In this document: piece after piece, positions 1 to 6,438 of the stretch
Layout: each line of letters begins with the position of its first letter
Position numbering within the stretch: position 1 is the stretch's first letter
Assembly: GCA_023435805.1 (NCBI GenBank)
Contig: JAEZMC010000147.1
Location: 1 to 14,861 of the forward strand
Length of the DNA stretch: 14,861 nucleotides
Source of the DNA: Bacillota bacterium
GTDB lineage: Bacteria; Bacillota; Clostridia; Acetivibrionales; DTU013
Reading direction: 5' to 3'
Program-made: the position numbers and the translations under genes
Notes under the pieces: generated by a model
Databases searched by the model: none
Told to the model about the DNA's origin: nothing
What the model saw: the letters and a program-made list of their open reading frames with translations, nothing else

Positions 1-71
1 GTGCGTCGGTTAGAATAATCAAAAAGGACACGGCTGCAACGGGAGACGGTTATATTATATTTGTGGAATGA
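1..71 (+). CDS. C-terminal end of an unidentified protein (partial, 5' end outside window)
   Basis: Only one of the three forward frames is open here. It reads about 22 codons, ending in DTAATGDGYIIFVE, and stops with TGA at 69-71. The stop lies 25 bases before the ATG of the next gene, and the ribosome binding site of that gene falls in this gap, which fits the end of an upstream gene in the same operon. The tail is too short to assign to a family. Support is limited to the open frame and the sensible spacing, so this could be chance. Confidence 0.45.
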   Translation, partial: ASVRIIKKDTAATGDGYIIFVE

Positions 72-96
72 TGACAGGTTCTGGAGGGTTTTACTT

Positions 97-1653
97 ATGA
101 AAAGGATGACGATGGTTTTTTTGATTATAATCTTGACGGTTCTTCTACTCCCGGGCACAGCATTCGCGCGGGAAGGAATTTGCGGATATGAGGGAGGCAT
201 TACATCCGGTGAGGTACCGGCAGGCACTTCCGGCACTTCCGGGAGATTAACCTATGATTATCAGGAAGTATCCTTTGTCAGTGGTGAGCCCATCGTGTTT
301 ACGGGACAGATGACAGTCCGAAAACAGCAGAAACAGAATAAAACGACTGTCACCTATATATATAGCCTGAAAAATGCCGAAAAAAATGCAACGCTTTCCC
401 GGACCCTGGTTTTCGATGTTACGTCAACTAAAATGGAAAACGGCCAGATAACTGAAACAGCGGCTTTTTCGAAACCTGCCACCGAGACGATAAGGATAGG
501 AAGTACGGCATATACCCTCAAAAGTGCCAACGGATATGACTTTACCCGTTCAAACCTGATCGATCCAAAACCTGCTGTAAATTACCATGCAGGCAGCCTC
601 TGGAGCAGAAAGGTTTATCAGGCCGGAGCCGCCGCTAACGGTGATACGGTCACAGTTGAGTGCACAGGCGAGTTTTACGGATATGATCATTACTGGGGAA
701 GTGCTGAAAGCCTGCTGCTTGATTATACGATCAACAGTGAAAAAAATGGCTCAAACAGTGCCGACAAATGGGGCGGAACCGCATCGGTTGCCATTTCCGC
801 CACCTCTACAGAGCAGCTGGAATATCAGAAAAACAAACCTGATCAGATCAGTTTTCCCGGCAGTTATTCCAGGAACCGGGTAAACAACAGTATCCTGGAA
901 TATACCAGTAAGTTGCCTGAGTTTGATTCAAAGGGGATTTCTACCGACAACATTATAACTAAAAAGGACAGCCTGAAAATAGAATCCTTCCCGGTTAAGA
1001 AAAGCCTTCCCACCGTGAATCTGACAAATATCAGGGGCCATTGGGCGGAAAACGATATCAGGATCATGTTTGGGTTGGAGGTGTTCAAGGGCGACGGTTC
1101 TAATTTTAATCCGGACCAGTATATGACCAGAGCAGAATTTGCATCCGCGATCGTGCAAATTGCAAGGGATATTCCGCCGGATCCGGCACTGGCAGTGAAA
1201 ACTACTACGGCATCAGCAAAAGCTAAATCAAAAATACCGGTGGTATCACCCTTTAATGATGTATCCATAGAGAATATTTATTTTACCCAGATTAATAGTG
1301 CATATGAACGTGGTCTTATCGGCGGTAAAGGGTATAATCTTTTCGGGCCTAATGAAAATATTACAAAAGCCGATGCCATAGTGGTATTCATAAGGGCACT
1401 GGGTTTTGAATCACTTGCCTCACTGCCCGCCTCCGTTACCGGATTCCGGGATAATGACCTGATACCTGCCCATGCCAGAAATGCCGCGTATGTGGCGAAA
1501 AAAATCGGGCTCCTGCAGAGCGATAGCAAAGGAAACATGAACCCTGCGAAAAAATTGACCAAGGCTGAAGGTGCCGCACTGTTCAAGAGCCTGATCACGT
1601 ATCTGCAGGACGGCATAAAGAAAGATTACCGTGACAGGCTGGTCAACTATTAA
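97..1653 (+). CDS. Exported S-layer homology (SLH) domain protein
   Basis: A surface protein of 518 residues that probably anchors to secondary cell-wall polymers through SLH domains. I chose the ATG at 97 because GGAGG at 83-87 sits at correct spacing and it leaves a clean signal peptide: MKR followed by a hydrophobic stretch and an AFA|RE type cleavage site near residue 24. An in-frame TTG at 61 would overlap the preceding gene and bury the signal. Residues 25 to about 300 form an extracellular region I do not recognise. Three SLH repeats follow: about 309-356 (begins LTNIRGHWAENDI, contains the typical TRAEFA), 385-433 (FNDVS...ITKADAI) and 449-505 (FRDND...LTKAEGA). Three C-terminal SLH repeats is the usual anchoring arrangement. 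The S41 protease gene starts 44 bases downstream, so both probably belong to an envelope operon. The function of the N-terminal region is unknown. Confidence 0.88.
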   Translation: MKRMTMVFLIIILTVLLLPGTAFAREGICGYEGGITSGEVPAGTSGTSGRLTYDYQEVSFVSGEPIVFTGQMTVRKQQKQNKTTVTYIYSLKNAEKNATLSRTLVFDVTSTKMENGQITETAAFSKPATETIRIGSTAYTLKSANGYDFTRSNLIDPKPAVNYHAGSLWSRKVYQAGAAANGDTVTVECTGEFYGYDHYWGSAESLLLDYTINSEKNGSNSADKWGGTASVAISATSTEQLEYQKNKPDQISFPGSYSRNRVNNSILEYTSKLPEFDSKGISTDNIITKKDSLKIESFPVKKSLPTVNLTNIRGHWAENDIRIMFGLEVFKGDGSNFNPDQYMTRAEFASAIVQIARDIPPDPALAVKTTTASAKAKSKIPVVSPFNDVSIENIYFTQINSAYERGLIGGKGYNLFGPNENITKADAIVVFIRALGFESLASLPASVTGFRDNDLIPAHARNAAYVAKKIGLLQSDSKGNMNPAKKLTKAEGAALFKSLITYLQDGIKKDYRDRLVNY

Positions 1654-1697
1654 TTGCAGTGGTAGAATGTATTTAATAAATCTAAAGGGGAAATATT

Positions 1698-3197
1698 GTG
1701 AGAAATAAAACTTTTAAGTCTTTTTTTGTGCGCAGCATCTGCGCACTCCTGATAATCTTTCTTGTACTGGGACAATCTGCATTTACAGCCACAGCTGCTG
1801 AAGATGAAAGGAACCTTCAATACTTACAGGGTATTATGGAAATGATCAGGGAACAATACAAGGGCAGCCTGACCGACAGCCAGCTAGTGCAGGGAGCGGT
1901 AGGCGGTATGCTGAACTCCCTGGATGACTACACTACATTTTATACACCTAAAGAGGCGGAGACCTTTATGAGCTCCGTTACCGGAGTATTCGGCGGGATT
2001 GGTATATCCATGGAAATCAGCGGCGATTATATTGTTGTTGCAAAAGTGTTTGCCGCTTCTCCGGCAGAAAAAGCCGGAATGATTCAGGGGGACAAAATTG
2101 TGGAAGCGGCCGGTAAAAGTCTTCTGAAAGTCACAGCAGATGAAGCGGCATCCATTATCAAAGGCCAGCCGGGAACAAATGTTAAGCTCGGGATCCTTCG
2201 GAATGGCAGTTCCACTGTTAAGTATGTGGAAATCACGCGTGAAATCATCAAGGTCAATCCGGTTACATATGAAATTCGAAACGGTATCGGCTATATCCTG
2301 CTGGAAATGTTCAATGAAAATACGGATGAGTATCTCACAAATGCATTGGCAGAGATGGACAAGAATAAAATCACCAGGATCGTTCTTGATCTGCGTAACA
2401 ATCCTGGCGGCGAGGTAGGACAAGCTGTTGCAGTGGCGAAAAAATTCGTACCAAAAGGACTTATCACCAAGCTGGATTATAAATCCGAGAAGTTTCAGGA
2501 TATTGAATATACTTCCAATCTTGAAAAAACAAAATACCAACTGGCCGTTCTGGTAAACAGTATGAGTGCCAGTGCTTCAGAAATCGTTGCTGGCGCGGTT
2601 CAGGATACAGGTGCCGGCAAACTGGTAGGAACCAAGACCTTCGGTAAGGCAAAATTTCAAAGTCTATTACCGGTATTGACTCCTGAGGCGTTTTCAAAAT
2701 ATGAACAACAGCTGGGTTTTAAGGTGGTAAATGGTCTCGACCTGCAGATGTATTTCGGGATCAATCCTTCCAAACAGGAGATTGCAGGCTATACAAAGAT
2801 GACACTTGGCCTGTACTATACTCCCAAGGGCAGAATGATCGACGGTACGGGTCTTGTGCCGGATGTTAAGGTCGAGGATCCGAAGCCTGTGTCGGACATC
2901 ATCATTACCAGTATTCAAAAGCTTACCAAGACTTCGACTCCCGGGCTAAACGGCCAGGGGATAGATGTCTATAACGCGGAGAAGATTTTGAAAGTCTTAG
3001 GTTATGAGATCGATCCTCCGGATACGACGTTGGATTCCAAAACTGTAAAGGCATTAAAAACCTATCAGAAGAAAACCGGATTGAAGGTAAACGGTATATT
3101 GGACAACCGGACCCAGGATGCACTCAACAACGCCCGGACTAATTTGATAGAAAAATATGATAGTCAGTATAATCAAGCCGTCAAGCTATTAAACTGA
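1698..3197 (+). CDS. Carboxy-terminal processing protease, S41 family, with PDZ and peptidoglycan-binding domains
   Basis: A serine protease of the CtpA/CtpB family, 499 residues, exported and acting outside the membrane. Translation starts at GTG 1698 behind AAAGGGG (1684-1690). A signal peptide or membrane anchor spans about residues 10-33. A PDZ domain follows at about 92-170 (GGIGISMEI, SPAEKAGMIQGDKI), then the S41 core. The catalytic Ser292 lies in SMSASASEI, with the general base Lys317 and Gln321 in FGKAKFQ; the 25-residue Ser-Lys spacing matches the family. Between FGKAKFQ and the usual YYTPKGRMIDGTGLVPDV block there is about 45 extra residues, longer than in most CtpA proteins. Residues about 420-483 form a PG_binding_1 domain, as in CtpA of B. 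subtilis and relatives. The target is unknown; the neighbouring SLH protein or a sporulation signalling protein such as SpoIVFA (the CtpB substrate) are possibilities by analogy only. Confidence 0.92.
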   Translation: MRNKTFKSFFVRSICALLIIFLVLGQSAFTATAAEDERNLQYLQGIMEMIREQYKGSLTDSQLVQGAVGGMLNSLDDYTTFYTPKEAETFMSSVTGVFGGIGISMEISGDYIVVAKVFAASPAEKAGMIQGDKIVEAAGKSLLKVTADEAASIIKGQPGTNVKLGILRNGSSTVKYVEITREIIKVNPVTYEIRNGIGYILLEMFNENTDEYLTNALAEMDKNKITRIVLDLRNNPGGEVGQAVAVAKKFVPKGLITKLDYKSEKFQDIEYTSNLEKTKYQLAVLVNSMSASASEIVAGAVQDTGAGKLVGTKTFGKAKFQSLLPVLTPEAFSKYEQQLGFKVVNGLDLQMYFGINPSKQEIAGYTKMTLGLYYTPKGRMIDGTGLVPDVKVEDPKPVSDIIITSIQKLTKTSTPGLNGQGIDVYNAEKILKVLGYEIDPPDTTLDSKTVKALKTYQKKTGLKVNGILDNRTQDALNNARTNLIEKYDSQYNQAVKLLN

Positions 3198-3236
3198 ATT
3201 GAATAAAAACTCTTGCTGTCGGGCAGAGAATATATA

Positions 3237-3265
3237 TTGACATTGTAATTTGATGAATATAAAAT
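3237..3265 (+). promoter_or_regulatory. SigA-type promoter for pyrG
   Basis: A perfect -35 TTGACA (3237-3242) and a -10 TAAAAT (3260-3265) are separated by exactly 17 bases. The predicted transcription start is near 3271-3273, which leaves a leader of about 210 bases before pyrG. A weaker alternative, TTGTTT (3354-3359) with TATAAC (3377-3382) and the same spacing, lies downstream of the leader structure. Confidence 0.65.
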
Positions 3266-3279
3266 TATAGAGTATTTTT

Positions 3280-3358
3280 AACGCGATGAACGCATAAATT
3301 CCGGAATATCGGATTTGAACTTCAATGATGAAGGTCAATGCGTAAATTCGCGTTTGTT
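3280..3358 (+). promoter_or_regulatory. Branched hairpin structure in the pyrG leader, possible attenuator
   Basis: An outer stem pairs AACGCGA (3280-3286) with TCGCGTT (3348-3354), and ACGCAT (3290-3295) with ATGCGT (3338-3343), around a small internal loop. Two further hairpins fill the inside: 3296-3316 (AAAT/ATTT and CCG/CGG, one bulge) and 3316-3337 (nine pairs with one mismatch, loop ATGA). TTTGTTTTTG follows directly. The element begins about 8 bases after the predicted start of transcription. The T-rich tail makes termination plausible. In Bacillus, pyrG is controlled by a leader terminator through reiterative G addition, but the GGG start needed for that is not seen here, so any mechanism would differ. 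Confidence 0.45.
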
Positions 3359-3480
3359 TTTGTGGGAACAGGGCAATATAACATGTCGGAATAGTATGAT
3401 TTTTGTATAAAAATGACTGTAATATATGCAAAATCGATATTCCTGTATTTTGTATTTTATAAAGGGTGGAGGATTGTGTC

Positions 3481-5091
3481 ATGTCAGTAAAGTACATATT
3501 TGTTACCGGTGGTGTTGTTTCCGGACTGGGAAAAGGGATTACCGCCGCATCGCTTGGGAGGCTGTTAAAAGCAAGAGGTTTGCATGTAACCATTCAAAAG
3601 TTTGATCCGTACATAAATGTCGACCCCGGCACAATGAGCCCCTACCAGCACGGGGAGGTATTTGTCACCGACGACGGCGCTGAAACCGACCTCGATCTGG
3701 GACACTACGAAAGGTTTATAGATGAAAACCTGAACAAAAACAGCAACGTCACCACAGGAAAAATATACTGGTCCATCATTAGCAAGGAAAGAAAGGGTGA
3801 CTTTCTTGGAGGCACGGTACAGGTAATACCACATATAACCAACGAAATTAAAGATAGAATTTTCAGGGTAGGCAAATCTGACCACACCGATGTAGTAATC
3901 ACCGAAGTTGGTGGCACAGTCGGCGATATAGAAAGCCTACCCTTTCTTGAGGCCATCAGACAGGTAACAACGGATATCGGCAGGGAAAATGTCATGTATA
4001 TTCATGTTACACTGGTGCCATACCTGGGAAAATCCGGAGAGCTGAAGACGAAGCCTACACAGCACAGTGTAAAGGAGCTTAGAAGCATAGGTATACAGCC
4101 GGATGTCATTGTATGCCGTACGGAGAAACAGCTGTCGAAGGAATTAAAGGATAAAATCGGCCTCTTCTGCAATATGCCTGGAAGTTCTGTTATTCAGAAC
4201 CTGGATGCGGAGATTCTTTATGAAGTACCGTTGATGCTGGAGAAGGAAGGCCTTGCAAATATAGTATGCAAACGGCTTGGATTGAAATGCAATGAGCCGG
4301 ACCTGCATGAATGGGTGGAAATGGTCGATAAGCAGAAGAATTTGAAAGAAAGCGTAACGATAGCGCTTGTAGGGAAATATATTGAACTGCATGATGCTTA
4401 TCTGAGTGTTGCTGAATCATTAAGACATGGCGGTATTGCCAATGATGCCGATGTAAAAATAAAATGGATCAATTCGGAAAACCTCGATAGGAAGAATATA
4501 CAAGATTATCTGCTTGATGCGGTTGGTATCCTTGTACCGGGCGGATTCGGCGACAGGGGAGTAGAAGGGAAAATTCTTGCGGCACAGTACGCCAGAGAAA
4601 ACAAGGTGCCGTACTTTGGCATCTGTCTGGGTATGCAAATGGCGGTGATAGAATTTGCCAGGAATATCTGTGGAATGGCGGATGCCCACAGCTCGGAATT
4701 CTCCGAAACATCGGCACATCCCGTCATCGATCTCATGCCGGAACAAAAGGACATTGATGAAATGGGCGGGACCATGCGCCTTGGCATCTATCCCTGCAAG
4801 ATAAAGGAGGATACCCGCGCTTACGACATATATGCAGATGAACTAGTATATGAGCGCCATCGGCACAGATATGAGTTCAACAACGAATTCAGGGAGAAGA
4901 TGGTATCCAGAGGTTTAGTGCTGTCAGGCCTGTCTCCCAGCGAGAGGCTGGTAGAAATTATTGAATTGAAGGACCATCCCTGGTATGTTGGCGTACAATT
5001 CCATCCCGAGTTCAAATCGAGACCCAACAGGCCGCATCCGCTTTTTAGGGATTTTATAAGAGCATCGATCGAGAGACAAAAAAATAAATAG
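3481..5091 (+). CDS. pyrG: CTP synthase (glutamine-hydrolysing)
   Basis: Makes CTP from UTP, ATP and glutamine, the last step of de novo pyrimidine nucleotide synthesis, in the cytosol. I place the start at ATG 3481, giving 536 residues, the normal family length. GTGGAGG at 3466-3472 is then the ribosome binding site rather than a GTG start. The N-terminal synthetase domain shows the P-loop SGLGKG with Lys18, the FDPYINVDPGTMSP block, DGAETDLDLGHYERF and EVGGTVGDIES. The C-terminal class I glutamine amidotransferase domain (about 295-536) has the nucleophile Cys382 in GICLGMQ and the His508/Glu510 pair in QFHPEF. All catalytic residues are present. The gene stands alone between its own promoter and a strong terminator, so it is probably monocistronic and may be controlled through its leader. 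Confidence 0.98.
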   Translation: MSVKYIFVTGGVVSGLGKGITAASLGRLLKARGLHVTIQKFDPYINVDPGTMSPYQHGEVFVTDDGAETDLDLGHYERFIDENLNKNSNVTTGKIYWSIISKERKGDFLGGTVQVIPHITNEIKDRIFRVGKSDHTDVVITEVGGTVGDIESLPFLEAIRQVTTDIGRENVMYIHVTLVPYLGKSGELKTKPTQHSVKELRSIGIQPDVIVCRTEKQLSKELKDKIGLFCNMPGSSVIQNLDAEILYEVPLMLEKEGLANIVCKRLGLKCNEPDLHEWVEMVDKQKNLKESVTIALVGKYIELHDAYLSVAESLRHGGIANDADVKIKWINSENLDRKNIQDYLLDAVGILVPGGFGDRGVEGKILAAQYARENKVPYFGICLGMQMAVIEFARNICGMADAHSSEFSETSAHPVIDLMPEQKDIDEMGGTMRLGIYPCKIKEDTRAYDIYADELVYERHRHRYEFNNEFREKMVSRGLVLSGLSPSERLVEIIELKDHPWYVGVQFHPEFKSRPNRPHPLFRDFIRASIERQKNK

Positions 5092-5119
5092 TGAGACTTA
5101 GCGATAGCTGACAGTTCAG

Positions 5120-5149
5120 GCCGGGGAATCCAAATCCCCGGCTTTTTTC
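5120..5149 (+). terminator. Intrinsic terminator after pyrG
   Basis: A perfect 8-base-pair GC-rich stem, GCCGGGGA (5120-5127) with TCCCCGGC (5135-5142), has a 7-base loop and is followed by TTTTTTCTTCT. It lies 28 bases after the pyrG stop. Confidence 0.93.
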
Positions 5150-5217
5150 TTCTATTGTATATAGTTTACGGAAAGTATAAATTTTATCCAATTTGACAAT
5201 ACTTAATAATACGAGAA

Positions 5218-5237
5218 ATGCATAGCCGTTTATGCAT
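5218..5237. repeat. Small palindrome upstream of spoIIR
   Basis: ATGCATA (5218-5224) and TATGCAT (5231-5237) are perfect inverted repeats around a 6-base centre, about 35 bases before the spoIIR start. It could be an operator or an mRNA hairpin; no known binding-site consensus was recognised. Confidence 0.35.
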
Positions 5238-5270
5238 CATTTTACTAGTTAAAATCAGGGGGATTTAGCA

Positions 5271-5996
5271 ATGAACAAAGTCTTATGTACGATAAGGGAA
5301 TTGGGCAGGCTGAACCGTGCAGCCGATGTTTTAAAAATAATCATATTGGTATTGGTGACGCTGGCTATCATATCCGTAATACTGCTGGGCTCCTATACGG
5401 ACAGCATAAGCAAGGGGTTGGCTGACAATTTGATTCGCCTGCATGTGATAGCCAATAGCGATTCGCCGCAGGATCAGGCACTCAAGAGGGATGTAAGGGA
5501 TGCGGTGCTGTCCTATATGAAGGGGGAGCTTGATCATTCAAAAAGCATATCACAGACAAAGACGATAATAGAAAGCAAGCTTGATAGTATTGCTTCCATA
5601 GCGGAAAAAGAGATTGCCCGGCAGGGTATGGACTATAGTGTAAAAGCAAATCTGGGAAGCTATCCGTTCCCGACAAAAGCGTACGGTGATATTACATTGC
5701 CTGCGGGCAGCTATGAGGCCTTGAGAATTGTCATTGGTAAGGGTGAGGGCGCCAATTGGTGGTGCGTGCTTTTTCCGCCGCTGTGCTTTGTGGATGTAAC
5801 ACATGGTACAGTTCCGGATTCTGTCAAAGATGATTTGAAGAACGTACTCACCGAGGAAGAGTACAGTATTGTAACTTCCGCTGATGAAGAAAGTGATATA
5901 CCAATTAAAATAAAGTTCAAGATAATAGAATTGTTTCAGGATTCCAAGGATAAATTCGCTGGAACATTGAGTAGAATTTTTAAAACTGCGGGCTGA
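5271..5996 (+). CDS. spoIIR: Stage II sporulation protein R
   Basis: The forespore-made signal protein that crosses into the space between the two membranes and triggers the protease SpoIIGA to cut pro-sigma E in the mother cell. The 241-residue product has a membrane/signal segment at about residues 21-40. It then carries the SpoIIR signature NLIRLHVIANSDSPQDQALK (54-73) with RDAVLSYM after it, and later YGDITLPAGSYEALRIVIG and ANWWCVLFPPLCFVD. The ribosome binding site is AGGGGG (5257-5262). In model species spoIIR is transcribed by sigma F in the forespore; I could not find a convincing sigma F promoter in the 120 bases upstream. The preceding pyrG terminator suggests an independent transcript. 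No obvious intrinsic terminator follows; the downstream repeat array may take that role. Confidence 0.96.
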   Translation: MNKVLCTIRELGRLNRAADVLKIIILVLVTLAIISVILLGSYTDSISKGLADNLIRLHVIANSDSPQDQALKRDVRDAVLSYMKGELDHSKSISQTKTIIESKLDSIASIAEKEIARQGMDYSVKANLGSYPFPTKAYGDITLPAGSYEALRIVIGKGEGANWWCVLFPPLCFVDVTHGTVPDSVKDDLKNVLTEEEYSIVTSADEESDIPIKIKFKIIELFQDSKDKFAGTLSRIFKTAG

Positions 5997-6029
5997 TGCA
6001 TCAATACGAACCTCGCCAGGGGATTTCAG

Positions 6030-6262
6030 AGGGGACGGTTCTCACGGCAGGGGACAGTTCTCGCAGTGGGGGACAGTTCTTTCATAATAGGCTAATAAGC
6101 AGAATTATTTAGGCTATCAGGATATTAGTACGGAAAAGGAAATTGCAGCTAAATTAAAAACCGTCCCCTCAGTAGGTCTTAGTAGCCTAGTGCAGAACCG
6201 TCCCCTAATATCCTAACACCAGAACCGTCCCCTACCCTACCCGAGCACCAGAACCGTCCCCT
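6030..6262. repeat. REP-like inverted array of GGGGAC(G/A)GTTCT repeats
   Basis: Three copies of GGGGAC(G/A)GTTCT read forward at 6031-6042, 6050-6061 and 6069-6080. Four copies of the reverse complement, (AG)AACCGTCCCCT, lie at 6159-6169, 6194-6206, 6221-6233 and 6250-6262. The two groups face each other across about 80 bases, so forward and reverse copies could fold into 10-12 base-pair stems. Similar GGGGACGGTTCT motifs occur in many clostridial genomes, in my recollection often near IS200-like or REP-associated Y1 transposases, but no transposase gene is present here. The array fills most of the 442-base gap between spoIIR and the IMPDH gene. The rest of the gap is the promoter at 6361-6389 and sequence with no recognised feature. 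Confidence 0.8.
6091..6213 (+). other. Open stretch between the two repeat groups, possible gene remnant
   Basis: The core between the forward and inverted repeats contains a 40-codon stop-to-stop stretch without a start, reading NYLGYQDISTEKEIAAKLK and then running into the repeats, with stops at 6088 and 6211. The composition looks protein-like, but the length is within chance expectation and I recognise no family. It may be a relic of the element that carried the repeats, or nothing. Confidence 0.15.
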
Positions 6263-6360
6263 AATACAAAAATTTCTTGAAATAATAAATTCTATTCCCC
6301 CATGGCTAAAGTGGAAATCATTTTTTCATTTAACGGCCACGCTTGTCTCGTTACATTTTC

Positions 6361-6389
6361 TTGACGTACCTTTGCTTCTTATGTATAAT
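6361..6389 (+). promoter_or_regulatory. SigA promoter for the IMPDH gene
   Basis: TTGACG (6361-6366) and a perfect TATAAT (6384-6389) are separated by 17 bases. The predicted start near 6396 gives a leader of about 43 bases. This short leader has no room for a purine riboswitch, so control by a guanine aptamer is not supported. Confidence 0.85.
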
Positions 6390-6438
6390 GTTATCTAATA
6401 TTTTTCAGAAGTAAACGAACGAGTAGGAGGTATTATTT

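Noticed and set aside
61..96. TTG start at 61 for the SLH protein
   Set aside because: It would overlap the upstream reading frame and place 12 residues before the signal peptide; ATG 97 has a proper GGAGG.
1884..2540. Long reverse-strand open frame inside the protease gene
   Set aside because: Shadow of the strongly supported S41 protease on the + strand; no ribosome binding site and no recognisable domain.
3466..3480. GTG start at 3466 extending pyrG by five residues
   Set aside because: The GTG lies inside GGTGGAGG, which is the ribosome binding site for the ATG at 3481; the family N-terminus begins close to the MSVKYIFVTGG reading.
5150..5270. Sigma F promoter for spoIIR
   Set aside because: A -10-like GGAAAGTATA is at 5170, but no acceptable GYWTA -35 lies 15-16 bases upstream.
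6030..6262. CRISPR array
   Set aside because: The repeats are about 12 bases, occur in both orientations and have irregular spacing, unlike CRISPR.
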